NCBI GenBank assembly: GCA_964626565.1
Contig: CAZVFX010000013.1
Location: 22,593 to 86,592 of the forward strand
Source: CAZVFX01 sp964626565
Lineage (GTDB): Bacteria > Myxococcota_A > UBA9042 > CAIXZC01
Length of the DNA stretch: 64,000 nucleotides
Direction of reading: 5' to 3'
Below, piece by piece: positions 9,789 to 19,192 of the stretch. A program made the translations under genes and the position numbers. The notes below the pieces were generated by a model. That model was not told where the DNA came from. It made no database searches and was given only the letters and a program-made list of their open reading frames with translations. Numbering within the stretch: position 1 is the stretch's first letter; every line of letters starts with the position of its first letter.

Positions 9789-9817
9789 ACTATCTCAGTT
9801 TCACAGCGAGCGTTCAA
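9789..9817 (-). promoter_or_regulatory. Candidate promoter for the oxidoreductase gene
   Basis: On the minus strand TTGAAC and GATAGT are separated by 17 nt, about 40 nt upstream of the ATG at 9748. The -35 is good and the -10 moderate. Confidence 0.35.
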
Positions 9818-9931
9818 GGAAATGTTCTTCTTAAAAATTTGAAGTATGACTTGGCTGCCGGTACGATATACAAATGGGTGCGGGGTGTGCTCAGCGCTTT
9901 TTTCGGTCGGTTTGAAGGTGAAAGTTCACTT

Positions 9932-9959
9932 TTGAAAGGTCTGAGTCGTTAGATATGGT
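9932..9959 (+). promoter_or_regulatory. Candidate sigma70 promoter for the PEGA/TPR gene
   Basis: TTGAAA and TATGGT are separated by 16 nt. The expected transcript start, near 9966, lies just ahead of the GGGAGG ribosome-binding site at 9985-9990 and the GTG start at 10001. Confidence 0.5.
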
Positions 9960-10000
9960 TTGTGGGCCTCGATTACCTGGGCCCGGGAGGAGTTGGCAAG

Positions 10001-11176
10001 GTGACAGCTAGACTCGCAGCATTCACGGTAGTCGTTGCGATGACCCTTTTCTCCGCTCAGGGTTTTGCCCAGGGTGTGAGGGAAGCGGAAATCGAATTCA
10101 ATCGCGGCGAACTGCTGTTGGAAATGAGGGACTACCCTCGGGCCATCTTCGCATTCAAGAAGGCGTATTCCATCGTTCCGGACAACCGCTATCTGGCCAG
10201 CCTCGCCAAAGCGTTCCTGAAGAAGGGAAACAAAGAGAAAGCACTGGTTTACGCCGAACTCTACCTGGAGCGGGAGACCCGGTCTCCACGGCAGAAAGTG
10301 ATCGACATGGCGGCGAAGCTGAGGGAGGAGTTGGCAGACGTTGCCGGTCGGGTCGAGATCCACCTGTTTCCGCCGGGAGGAAAATTGTCGGTTCTGGTGG
10401 GGGACGAGAAGTTGGAAACCACCATTATTGACGACGGACGTGTGGTGCGCTGGCTCCCTCTGGGGGAAGCCACCATCGTGTATGAAAAGGACTCTTTCGG
10501 ATTGCGCAAAGTAGACGTCACCGTCACCCGGGGTGAATCCGCAGAGGTTGAACTCCTCCTTGACAAGGCCGAGGGCCAGGGGGAATTGGTGGTCGACAGC
10601 AGCGTCCGTGACTCTACCGTCTACATCGATGGCAAAGAGGTGGGGCGCACGCCGCACACCCAGAAGGTGGAAGCCGGCGATCATGTTGTGCAGGTGTGGG
10701 CGGAAAACCACCTCGCCTGGACGGGAGTTATTGACGCTCCAGCGCAACGGGCAGTGAACGTGAAGGCCAAACTTACTCCGGCCAAGACCCGGGTAAGCGC
10801 CATCCCCACGACTCACATGGTGGTTGACGAGAGCGGTGGCTGGAGCATGTCCACGTGGGGTTGGATTACCATGGGGCTGGGGGCCGCGGCGTTGGGCGGC
10901 GCGACCTACTTCTATTTGCAGGCCCTCGATAAGTATACGCTGGCAGGAGCAGCAGACGGCGAAGAAAGGGACCAGTTGATCGCGGATGGGGGTACTTTGT
11001 GGACCCTTGCCCTTGGCGCAGGGGTTGCCGGAGGAGTGGCCACAGGCGGTGGTCTTCTCATGGTGCTGCTGGACGACAGCGGGGAAGAGGCAGAAGCGGT
11101 GCCGTTCGAATTGCTTACCATATCGCCATCTCCGCGGCAGGGAGGGCTTACCCTCGATGCTGCGTGGACGTTCTGA
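10001..11176 (+). CDS. Exported TPR/PEGA-domain protein with C-terminal membrane segments
   Basis: GTG at 10001 is preferred: GGGAGG lies ~10 nt upstream and the protein then begins with a clean signal peptide ending near AQG. The 391-residue product has a TPR-like helical region (residues ~30-100, with FNRGELLLEMRDYPRAIFAF), a PEGA-like beta domain (~180-260, with VYIDGKEVGRTP), and two Gly/Ala-rich hydrophobic segments near the C-terminus. This layout is common in deltaproteobacterial envelope proteins that contribute to structural or signalling complexes. No enzyme motif was seen. It is followed after 53 nt by the large MopE-repeat lipoprotein on the same strand, so the two may be co-expressed. 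Confidence 0.82.
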   Translation: MTARLAAFTVVVAMTLFSAQGFAQGVREAEIEFNRGELLLEMRDYPRAIFAFKKAYSIVPDNRYLASLAKAFLKKGNKEKALVYAELYLERETRSPRQKVIDMAAKLREELADVAGRVEIHLFPPGGKLSVLVGDEKLETTIIDDGRVVRWLPLGEATIVYEKDSFGLRKVDVTVTRGESAEVELLLDKAEGQGELVVDSSVRDSTVYIDGKEVGRTPHTQKVEAGDHVVQVWAENHLAWTGVIDAPAQRAVNVKAKLTPAKTRVSAIPTTHMVVDESGGWSMSTWGWITMGLGAAALGGATYFYLQALDKYTLAGAADGEERDQLIADGGTLWTLALGAGVAGGVATGGGLLMVLLDDSGEEAEAVPFELLTISPSPRQGGLTLDAAWTF

Positions 11177-11229
11177 AAGAAGGGGCAACCGACATTGGAA
11201 CCCGTTCATGAAGTAACAGGAGCTGGAAC

Positions 11230-14200
11230 ATGCTGAAAAAAACGCTTGTGAGTTTTCACGCACTGATGGTTTGTATGCTGATTCTCGGATGTCCGCCCGC
11301 GGTTCCCAGTGATCCGGAACCGGATACTGGAAACGGTGTCGAGGGCGACGTAGCCGATGGGGCCGACATCGCCGGCTCCGAGCTTGCGACGGATACATTG
11401 GAGTGCAACGAAGAAGACAGGCCCGCTGCCGCGACAAAGTGCAAGGGGATTGAGAGCGCGGCTGAAGCGGGTGATGAAGTGGACTTCACCGGCGACGAAA
11501 CCAAGGGCGTTTGCGCCGGCGTGGACATGTTGAAGTGCGAAGGCGGCGAATGGATTTGCGCGATCGGCAATTTGGAAGAAATCAGCGCAGACTTCGAGCA
11601 GAAGGAAACGTTGTGCGATGGCTTGGATAATGATTGTGACGGGCAAGTCGACGTGCTGGATGGCGTGAAGGTCGAGGAGATTTGTCCGGACATCGATGCC
11701 GAAGACCGCGTTTGCGATGTTTGCGGCGGGGTGTTCCTGCATGGTGTTTGCGATCTCAACCGTGACAGCGTCCCCATCAGTTGTGTCATCACCGAAGGCG
11801 ACGAAGGTGGTGAACCGGTCTACGGAAAAGAGTACCAATGCGATCTCGAGGCGCTTGCCGAAGACCACCGCTATGTAGCGATCGAGCAGCTCCAGTTGCC
11901 CTGGAACCCCGATGCTGAGGAAGAGGACACTGACTACCTGTCCTACTACTGCGATAACAAGGACAACGACTGCGATGGAGAAGTCGACGAGGCGATGGAG
12001 TACTACCCCGATGATTTCGACTTCGAGATGTTGCTGCCTGAGGATTTCACGGACTGTGAGGCCGACGGCGCCGTCTTCCTCGGCGAGTGTGCCTTCTCCG
12101 ACATCGAACACATCGAGGGTGCTCTCAAGTTGGATGATGAGACAGGTTATCTCGATCTCAAGGCGAAGATGGCCTTCAGGTGCGTCGAGGACGACGTTGG
12201 ATTCATGTGCAACAAAACGCAGTTGGCCACCTTCGAAAAGGAAATCGAGGCGTCCTGCGACCTTCTTGACAACGACTGTGACGGGGAAGTCGACGAGGAA
12301 CTCAGCATTGAGGACAGCCCCTGCATGAACACGGGAGTGTGCGTGGATAACGACGGAGTCTCCCTTGTCGAGGCCACCTGCGTGGGCGAAGCGGAGGAGC
12401 CGTGGAAGTGCTATCGCTCCGATGAGTTGCTGCTGAACCCCGACTACCAGCTAGTGGACCACGAACTGTGCGCGGGCATGCTGGAAGAGGACCCGGAAGG
12501 TTACGCGGCGTGCGAGGCTGAGGTGTTGTGCGACGGCCTGGACAACGACTGCGACGGGGAGACCGACGAAGGGCTCAGGTACCCGCAATTCGAGGAGGAT
12601 TGCGAGAACGGGGCCGATGATGACGACAACGGCCTCACCGACTGCGAGGAGCCGAACTGCGGCGCGCTCCACCCCTTCTGCGACGACGACAATCCCCCGG
12701 TTCCGTTCTGGGAACCCTGCAAGTACGAGGAAAACGACCTTCCCGTCCATGTTGGCGCATGCGCCCCGGATGATAACGGGGAAACCCGCGTACGGGTAAG
12801 TTGTGAGCCAGATGGCCCGGGCAAGGCGGACTGGCTGTGCGACTACACCCAGCTTACCGAGGAAAAAGAAGGCTACGTGGTGAAAGAGAAATTCGATTCC
12901 AGCGCCGAAACTGCGCAGGAGATGGGCCGGTGGTGCGATGGCGAAGACAACGATTGTGATGGTGAGGTCGATAACGGCATTGAGACCTTCCAGTATTTCA
13001 CGGCCACCTCCTGCAGGTTCCTCGGGGAGTGCGCGGAGAATCTTGAAAACGCCAAGTGCGTTGCAGGGAATTGGGATTGCACCTACGGAACCGGCTGGCT
13101 TGATTCCGGCGCGGTGGAGTTCAAGAAGGGAGAGGAGCTGTGTGGGAGCGACAAGCTCGCGGCCAACTGCATTTGGAAGGAGCAGTTCTGCGACGGTCTT
13201 GACAACGACTGCGACGGTAGTGTCGACGAAGAACTTGACGGCCAGGGCATCGAAAAAGACCTCGCCTGCGGAGAGAAGGTGGGCGTCGGCGTCTGCGCGG
13301 AGGATCTGTTGGATACGCGCTGCGAACTCATCGATGTGGTTCTCGGCACGTACGGGTTCGTGTGCGACATGAGCCAGGTGGCGGATGTGTACGCCGAAAT
13401 TGAGGATGAAGACCGCTCCCTTTGTGACGGCATGGACAACGACTGCGACACTCTCATAGACGAGAACATCGCGGCGGTCGGTGGCGACCAGATGGAGCTG
13501 TATGCTGTGCCGTGCAACCATGTCGGGGCGTGCGCCGCGGGCGTGCAGGCGTTCTGCAACAAGGATGAAGCCGACCCCGGTGTATGGACCTGTGACTACG
13601 GCGAGGTCCCCTATCACAGCCAGGAGCAGGGGTACTCGTACGATAGCGGCCAGGGGGGACTGGTGGAGGTTGAGTGCGACGGCGTGGACAACGACTGCGA
13701 CGGAGAAACCGATGAAGGCCTTGACCAGGACCTCGGTGACCTAGCGGGGGCACTGAACCCCAAACTCAAGAGCGGCTGCCCCCTGGAGGGTTACTGCGGC
13801 TCGGAGATGAAGTGGAGTTGCGAGGTTGTCGACGAAATTCCCAGTTGGGTGTGCGATGCCAGCACCGTGCCGGGTTGGGAGGACGTGGAGGTTTCGTGTG
13901 ACTCGGTAGATAACGACTGCGACGGATTTACGGATATGGTCGGTGAATTTCCACTGAATGACATTTCCGAAGACGGCGCGAACTGCAAGACTCTGGGAGT
14001 CTGTGGCGGTGCGGGTGTAACCGCGGCTTGTGTGGAAGGTCAGTACCTTTGCTACTACGACGGAGTCCTTGCCTACGACGGGCCCAAGGAAGCGACGTGC
14101 GACGGTATGGACAACGACTGCGACGGCTTCACCGACGAAGATCTGGACTGGAAGGAAACCGAAGCCTGCAACACCAAGGGTGCATGTGCCTCACCCGCCC

Positions 14201-15927
14201 TGACTGCCCAGTGTTTCGGGGCGGCAGGCTGGGACTGCTTCTACGAGCTTATCTCGGACTGGGAGGAGATAGAGACTTCGTGCGACGACATAGACAATGA
14301 CTGCGACGGCACCACCGACGTGGCCGCGTGCCAGGTTTGTGAGCCGTGCCAGGATGATCCCGACTGCATGACCAACTCCTGCAAACTGACTCCCGACCAG
14401 GAGAGCTATTGTGCGGTGAGTAATTTCAACTGCGTAATGATAAACTACCAGACCGGCCTGTGCCAGTCGGTGCCCGACGGAACCATGGCCTGTCAGGACG
14501 AGTCCAACAAGTGCTTGTGTACTGGTCTGGGCACCTGGTACTGCGAGGGCGGCGGCTTCCACTGTGCCGGGGCGACGCCCGTTTGCCACCAGGGTGAGTG
14601 CAAGGCGTGCAAGCCGAATGCCATGAAGTGCGACGGCAATACGAGGGTACAGTGTTCCCCCACCGGGGCTGCGTGGAATCCGTTGAGCGATTGTGCCAGC
14701 GGTTTCATCTGCCTGGGGCAGGGCCAGTGTGTCAGCAACAACGAGGCCGTGGTTGCTGCCGGGGTGTCGGGCAGTGCTCCTGATGTCTCTCCGGCGGTGG
14801 CGGTGCGAATGTCCGGAGGCCCGGTTGTTGTCTGGCAGTCGGACAACGTCGCCGGTGGTTACCTTACCGATGTCGCGCTCCGGCGCTACTCCCCGGAGAT
14901 GATGGCGGAAGGCAGCGCGATCATGGTGAACAGCTATACCAGCAAACATCAGAAGAACCCGGCCATTGCATCATTCTCCTCGAATCCCGGTGGTTTCGTC
15001 GTGGTCTGGCAGTCTGAGGACCAGGATGGCGACAACTACGGTATCTTCGGGCAGATGTTCAACGAGGACGGCAGCAAGTACGGCGCTGAATTGCAGATTC
15101 ACACTACCGCGACCGGGATGCAGGAATTCCCCAAAGTTGCGACCTTCGGTACCGGTGGGTTCATTGTGACGTGGGAGAGCAACAACGGTGAGGACCCGGC
15201 CGGCCGCGGCGTCTATGCCCAGCGGTTTGACGGCCTGGGCCAGGCTGAGGGCCCGGAGTTCCTGGTCAACACCACTACCACCAACGACCAGCGGTGGCCC
15301 GATGTCGCCAACCTGGACGACGAGGGATTCGTTGTCACCTGGACGTCTGTGGGCCAGGATGAGTCGGGGCAGGGCGTCATCTTTGCTCTGTTCGACGAGA
15401 CCGGTGCGCAAGTCAGCCAGGAGTACATCGCCAGCTACTACCAGGCGAGTAGTCAGAAACGCGGTGTGGCCGGGGGCTTCTCCGGCTCTCTAAGCGGGCA
15501 GTTGATGCTCGCCTGGGAGTCCTATGGCCAGGACCCGGGTGGCGCCAACGGCGTCTTCATGCTGCCCTACGATGAATTCGGGTTGAAGCAGGAGGTCCAG
15601 GACGTTCAGGTCAACACCGTGGTCACCAATGGAAACCAGAAGGACCCGGAAGTGGCCATCATGGCCGACAATTCAATCGTCGCTGTCTGGGAGACGATGT
15701 ACCTTGATTCCGACAAAGACGCGGTGGCGGGCAAGCTGCTCAATGCCGACGGGTCTCCGGTCACCGAGGACGAGTTCCTGGTCAACCAGACCCAGGAGGG
15801 CTCCCAGCAGAATCCCGACGTTGCCGTGGGCCAGGACCAGAGCTACGTAGTGGTTTGGAACTCGGTGCCGGCCGACAACAACCCCGACATCTACATCCGC
15901 ATGTTCAAGGGCGCTCCGTCGCAATAA
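11230..15927 (+). CDS. Large lipoprotein with eleven MopE-type metal-binding motifs and WQS-type repeats
   Basis: The 1565-residue product begins with a lipoprotein signal (lipobox LILGC), then an acidic linker. Residues ~120-1030 contain eleven copies of the MopE-type putative metal-binding motif CDGxDNDCDGxxDE, spaced 60-120 residues apart by Cys-containing segments. A short Cys-rich stretch (~1040-1160) is followed by about six repeats of ~55-60 residues with GGFVVVWQSEDQDGD-like cores and VNTTTTNDQ-like turns, probably a beta-propeller or calcium-dependent beta-roll-like domain. The motif is named after Methylococcus MopE, a copper-binding surface protein, but copper binding cannot be assumed here. 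Outer-membrane anchoring and surface exposure are inferred: the residue after the lipobox Cys is Pro, not the Asp associated with inner-membrane retention. Confidence 0.87.
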   Translation: MLKKTLVSFHALMVCMLILGCPPAVPSDPEPDTGNGVEGDVADGADIAGSELATDTLECNEEDRPAAATKCKGIESAAEAGDEVDFTGDETKGVCAGVDMLKCEGGEWICAIGNLEEISADFEQKETLCDGLDNDCDGQVDVLDGVKVEEICPDIDAEDRVCDVCGGVFLHGVCDLNRDSVPISCVITEGDEGGEPVYGKEYQCDLEALAEDHRYVAIEQLQLPWNPDAEEEDTDYLSYYCDNKDNDCDGEVDEAMEYYPDDFDFEMLLPEDFTDCEADGAVFLGECAFSDIEHIEGALKLDDETGYLDLKAKMAFRCVEDDVGFMCNKTQLATFEKEIEASCDLLDNDCDGEVDEELSIEDSPCMNTGVCVDNDGVSLVEATCVGEAEEPWKCYRSDELLLNPDYQLVDHELCAGMLEEDPEGYAACEAEVLCDGLDNDCDGETDEGLRYPQFEEDCENGADDDDNGLTDCEEPNCGALHPFCDDDNPPVPFWEPCKYEENDLPVHVGACAPDDNGETRVRVSCEPDGPGKADWLCDYTQLTEEKEGYVVKEKFDSSAETAQEMGRWCDGEDNDCDGEVDNGIETFQYFTATSCRFLGECAENLENAKCVAGNWDCTYGTGWLDSGAVEFKKGEELCGSDKLAANCIWKEQFCDGLDNDCDGSVDEELDGQGIEKDLACGEKVGVGVCAEDLLDTRCELIDVVLGTYGFVCDMSQVADVYAEIEDEDRSLCDGMDNDCDTLIDENIAAVGGDQMELYAVPCNHVGACAAGVQAFCNKDEADPGVWTCDYGEVPYHSQEQGYSYDSGQGGLVEVECDGVDNDCDGETDEGLDQDLGDLAGALNPKLKSGCPLEGYCGSEMKWSCEVVDEIPSWVCDASTVPGWEDVEVSCDSVDNDCDGFTDMVGEFPLNDISEDGANCKTLGVCGGAGVTAACVEGQYLCYYDGVLAYDGPKEATCDGMDNDCDGFTDEDLDWKETEACNTKGACASPALTAQCFGAAGWDCFYELISDWEEIETSCDDIDNDCDGTTDVAACQVCEPCQDDPDCMTNSCKLTPDQESYCAVSNFNCVMINYQTGLCQSVPDGTMACQDESNKCLCTGLGTWYCEGGGFHCAGATPVCHQGECKACKPNAMKCDGNTRVQCSPTGAAWNPLSDCASGFICLGQGQCVSNNEAVVAAGVSGSAPDVSPAVAVRMSGGPVVVWQSDNVAGGYLTDVALRRYSPEMMAEGSAIMVNSYTSKHQKNPAIASFSSNPGGFVVVWQSEDQDGDNYGIFGQMFNEDGSKYGAELQIHTTATGMQEFPKVATFGTGGFIVTWESNNGEDPAGRGVYAQRFDGLGQAEGPEFLVNTTTTNDQRWPDVANLDDEGFVVTWTSVGQDESGQGVIFALFDETGAQVSQEYIASYYQASSQKRGVAGGFSGSLSGQLMLAWESYGQDPGGANGVFMLPYDEFGLKQEVQDVQVNTVVTNGNQKDPEVAIMADNSIVAVWETMYLDSDKDAVAGKLLNADGSPVTEDEFLVNQTQEGSQQNPDVAVGQDQSYVVVWNSVPADNNPDIYIRMFKGAPSQ

Positions 15928-15968
15928 GGCCTGCCTGTCCGGTCGGCAATCGACGCGATGGTTGCCGG

Positions 15969-15997
15969 TTGTAATCACTCAATTCCCCTGCTAGAGT
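15969..15997 (+). promoter_or_regulatory. Candidate sigma70 promoter for argS
   Basis: TTGTAA and TAGAGT are separated by 17 nt. The implied transcript start near 16004 falls after an alternative GTG at 15996 and before the ATG at 16023, which supports the ATG as the argS start. Confidence 0.5.
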
Positions 15998-16022
15998 GTT
16001 CGCCTTAGCGAGGTTTGCGACC

Positions 16023-17867
16023 ATGGAAACGAGAGCACCGGGAATCACCGTTCATGAAATGTGGGAGCGCATTCGCGCCAAAGTTGCCGATGCCCTGGCA
16101 AAACTCGGCATCGAGGAATCGGTAGAGCCGGTTCAGCCCCCTTCCAAGGAATTCGGCCACCTGGGATTCCCGGTCTTCAAGTTCGCCAGAGTTCTGCGCC
16201 GCGCCCCCGACGTCATTGCTAAGGAGGCGGCTGAGTTTATCGAGACCGATGACCTGGTGAGCAAAGTCATTACGCTCAAAGGTTATGTGAATCTCTATCT
16301 CAACGAGGAGACGCTGGGACAGGTGGTGCTGCGGGAGATTCTCGAAAAAGGAGACAGCTTTGCCGCGGCCGGCTTTGCCGGTGAGCGACGCACCCTGGTG
16401 GAATATTCCGCTCCCAACACCAACAAGCCGCTCCATCTGGGGCACATCCGCAACAACTTGCTGGGGTTGTCAATCTGCAAGATCATCTCCTATTTCGGTC
16501 ACGACGTGGTGAAGGTCAATCTCATCAACGATCGCGGTGTTCACATCTGCAAGACCATGCTGGCGTATCAGCGCTGGGGCGAAAGTGCAACCCCCGAGAG
16601 CACAGGTCGAAAGGGAGACCACCTGGTGGGCGACCTGTACGTGCGATTCGATCGGGAGTTCAAGCACGAGTACGACCAGTGGAAAGAACGCACCGGCAGT
16701 GATCTTGGCGAGGACGATTTCTTTAACTCCCATTCCGAACTGGGTGGTGAGGTCAGGCGACTCCTGGCCGCATGGGAAGCGGGGGATGAAGAGGTGTTGA
16801 GCCTGTGGCGAAGAATGAATGACTGGGTGCTCGCAGGTTTCAATCAGACCTACTCCCGCATGGGCTGTGAGTTCGACGTCGTTCAGTATGAGAGCGAGAC
16901 CTACAAGTTGGGCAAGTCCCTTGTCCAGCAGGGTCTGGAGTCCGGCATTTTCACCCGTCGTGACGATGGGGCCGTGGTGCTGGACCTCGATACCATTGGC
17001 GGCGAAGGTGAAAAAGTGTTGCTGCGCAACGACGGCACCAGCCTCTACATGACCCAGGACATCGGCACCGCCATGACCCGGCTTGACAGCTACACACCTG
17101 ACCGCCTGATCTACGTGGTGGGCGACGAACAGATCTACCACTTCAATCTGCTTTTCAAGATCCTCGACCTGTTGCGCCCCGGCACCGGGGAAAGCTGTCA
17201 CCACCTGGCTTATGGAATGGTCAGGCTCCCCGAAGGAAAGATGAAGAGCAGGGAAGGCAAAGTGGTGGACGCCGACGTCTTGATGGATGAGTTGAAGGAG
17301 CTTGCCCGGCAGGAGTTGACGCAGCGGGCCGGCGAAGGCCGTGAGCACCACGAAGGGATGTCCGCCGAGGAGTTGGACATGCGGGCCGAGCGTATCGCAC
17401 AGGGTGCGTTGAAATTCTTCATCTTCCGCTTCACGCCGCCTAAGAGCTTCGAATACAACCCCAAGCAATCCATAGATTTCAACGGTCAGACCGGACCCTA
17501 CTGCATGTACACCTACGCCCGCACCCGCTCACTCATTCGCAAGAGCGGCGTTGAGCCTGCTTTCGACTCCGAGTTGGTGCCCTTGCTCACCGAACCCAGC
17601 GAAAAGGATATGATTCGCATGCTTTTCGATTTTCCCAACGTGGTGGCGCGCAGCGCAGCCGCACTCGACCCCTCCAAGATCTCCGAATACGCATTTCACC
17701 TGGCCGCCTCTTTTGCCCGCATGTTCACCGACCGCAACAACTACCCCATCGTCACCTGCCCGGATGAACAGTTGAGAAAAGCCAGACTCATGCTCGCAGC
17801 AGCAGTAGGCGTCACCGTCCGCGCCGCACTCGGCCTGCTAGGTATCGAAACTCTGGAAGAAATGTAG
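16023..17867 (+). CDS. argS: Arginine--tRNA ligase (class I)
   Basis: The enzyme charges tRNA-Arg with arginine using ATP in the cytoplasm. The 614-residue product has the N-terminal ArgS additional domain, the HIGH-like signature HLGH within NTNKPLHLGHIRNN near residues 138-141, and a KMSKS-like loop MKSREGK near residue 406. The C-terminal helical DALR anticodon-binding domain contains QTGPYCMYTYARTRS and SFARMFTDRNNYPI. Length and motif order fit the longer ArgS subtype. ATG at 16023 is preferred over GTG at 15996 because of the promoter position and a GAGG 10 nt upstream. It stands alone between the MopE-repeat lipoprotein and convergent ribBA. Confidence 0.96.
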   Translation: METRAPGITVHEMWERIRAKVADALAKLGIEESVEPVQPPSKEFGHLGFPVFKFARVLRRAPDVIAKEAAEFIETDDLVSKVITLKGYVNLYLNEETLGQVVLREILEKGDSFAAAGFAGERRTLVEYSAPNTNKPLHLGHIRNNLLGLSICKIISYFGHDVVKVNLINDRGVHICKTMLAYQRWGESATPESTGRKGDHLVGDLYVRFDREFKHEYDQWKERTGSDLGEDDFFNSHSELGGEVRRLLAAWEAGDEEVLSLWRRMNDWVLAGFNQTYSRMGCEFDVVQYESETYKLGKSLVQQGLESGIFTRRDDGAVVLDLDTIGGEGEKVLLRNDGTSLYMTQDIGTAMTRLDSYTPDRLIYVVGDEQIYHFNLLFKILDLLRPGTGESCHHLAYGMVRLPEGKMKSREGKVVDADVLMDELKELARQELTQRAGEGREHHEGMSAEELDMRAERIAQGALKFFIFRFTPPKSFEYNPKQSIDFNGQTGPYCMYTYARTRSLIRKSGVEPAFDSELVPLLTEPSEKDMIRMLFDFPNVVARSAAALDPSKISEYAFHLAASFARMFTDRNNYPIVTCPDEQLRKARLMLAAAVGVTVRAALGLLGIETLEEM

Positions 17868-17891
17868 CTGTTGCTAAAGCCCCAAGCCCAT

Positions 17892-19094
17892 CTAGACTTT
17901 CTTCAGTAGATGCCCCATGCGGGTCTTCTTGGTTTTCAGGTAGGCGACGTTTTCCGCATCGGGCTCCATCTCGATGGGGGCGCGTTCGACGATCTGCAGG
18001 CCGAAGCCGGTAATGCCGATGATTTTTCGAGGATTGTTGGTCAGCAGTCGGATCTTGCCCAGGCCCAGGTGGGCGAGGATCTGTGCGCCGATACCATAGT
18101 CCCTGAGATCCGGCTTCAAGCCCAGCGCCTGGTTGGCTTCCACGGTGTCCTTCCCCTCATCCTGGAGATGGTAAGCCTTGATCTTGTTGATCAGGCCGAT
18201 TCCACGTCCTTCCTGCCGAAGGTAGAGCACGACACCTCGCCCCTCCGCCTCAATGGCTTCCAGGGCCTTGTCCAGTTGAGGGCCGCAGTCGCACCGCACC
18301 GAGTGAAACACATCCCCGGTGAGGCACTCGGAGTGCACCCGCACCAGCGTCGGATGTTCCGGATCGATCTCACCCAGGACAAAAGCCGGATGCTGAGTGC
18401 CGTCGATGGTGTTCTCGTAAACCACGATTCTCCAATCGCCACTCGGCCGGGGGATTCGGGCTTCCGCAGCCGGCTTGACGAAGTACTCGCTCTCCAGCCG
18501 GTACTTGATAAGGTCCGCGATGGTCACCACCTTCAGGTCAAACTGCTGGCCGAACTCCAGGAGCTGGGGCAGTCTGGCCATGGTGCCGTCTTCATTCATA
18601 ATCTCGCAAATCACGCCTGCCGGAGTGAGTCCCGCGAGCCGGGCAAGGTCCATGGAACCCTCAGTCTGCCCGCTGCGCACCAGGACGCCGCCCTTCCGGG
18701 CCTTGATGGGGAAGATGTGGCCGGGGGTGACGATGTCGTCCGGGTCGACGCCTTCGCGAATGGCGGTAAGAACGGTGTGAGCCCGATCCGCGGCTGAGAT
18801 GCCGGTGGAAACCCCCTCTCTCGCTTCGATGGAGACGGTAAACGCGGTCTGGAACCGGGATTCGTTGCGAGAGGTCATCATGGGAAGGTTGAGCTGTCCA
18901 ACCTTCTCCTCAGTCAGGGTGAGGCAGATGAGCCCGCGGCCGTGCCGGGCCATGAAGTTGATCGCTTCCGGCGTCGCAAATTGGGCCGCCATGGCCAGAT
19001 CCCCTTCGTTTTCGCGGTCCTCATCATCAACAAGAATGACCATCTTTCCTGCTTTGATGTCCTGGAGAGCTTCCTCGATCGTCGCGATTCGCAT
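17892..19094 (-). CDS. ribBA: Bifunctional DHBP synthase / GTP cyclohydrolase II
   Basis: The 400-residue fusion supplies both precursors of riboflavin. The N-terminal half (to about residue 205) is 3,4-dihydroxy-2-butanone-4-phosphate synthase, with VDDEDRENEGD and the conserved GHIFP and RSGQTEGSMDLARLAG segments. The C-terminal half is GTP cyclohydrolase II, with the zinc-binding HSECLTGDVFHSVRCDCG and the RQEGRGIGL loop. GGAGG lies 8 nt before the ATG. No other rib gene is adjacent, and I saw no FMN riboswitch-like structure in the short leader. Confidence 0.96.
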   Translation of the reverse strand: MRIATIEEALQDIKAGKMVILVDDEDRENEGDLAMAAQFATPEAINFMARHGRGLICLTLTEEKVGQLNLPMMTSRNESRFQTAFTVSIEAREGVSTGISAADRAHTVLTAIREGVDPDDIVTPGHIFPIKARKGGVLVRSGQTEGSMDLARLAGLTPAGVICEIMNEDGTMARLPQLLEFGQQFDLKVVTIADLIKYRLESEYFVKPAAEARIPRPSGDWRIVVYENTIDGTQHPAFVLGEIDPEHPTLVRVHSECLTGDVFHSVRCDCGPQLDKALEAIEAEGRGVVLYLRQEGRGIGLINKIKAYHLQDEGKDTVEANQALGLKPDLRDYGIGAQILAHLGLGKIRLLTNNPRKIIGITGFGLQIVERAPIEMEPDAENVAYLKTKKTRMGHLLKKV

Positions 19095-19132
19095 ACTACG
19101 TCCTCCAACTGCGTTCCCAAAAAACCGAGCCT

Positions 19133-19160
19133 AGTATATGCAACTAGGAATGATTTGCCA
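19133..19160 (-). promoter_or_regulatory. Candidate promoter for ribBA
   Basis: A near-consensus -10 TATACT (19138-19133) lies 16 nt downstream of a weak TGGCAA -35. The leader would be about 35 nt, too short for an FMN riboswitch. Confidence 0.4.
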
Positions 19161-19192
19161 GCGAAAGTATGTGCCCGTTGCGGCACCGTCGA

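Noticed and set aside
12451..13617. Minus-strand frame of ~388 codons inside the MopE-repeat gene
   Set aside because: Composition follows the reverse complement of DNDCDG repeats; no independent coding sign.
15928..15968. Partial inverted repeat (CGGCAA / TTGCCG) after the MopE-repeat gene as a terminator
   Set aside because: The stem is short, the loop long and no T run follows.
19095..19192. Possible FMN riboswitch before ribBA
   Set aside because: The gap is too short and lacks the conserved FMN aptamer segments; a -10 box sits close to the gene.
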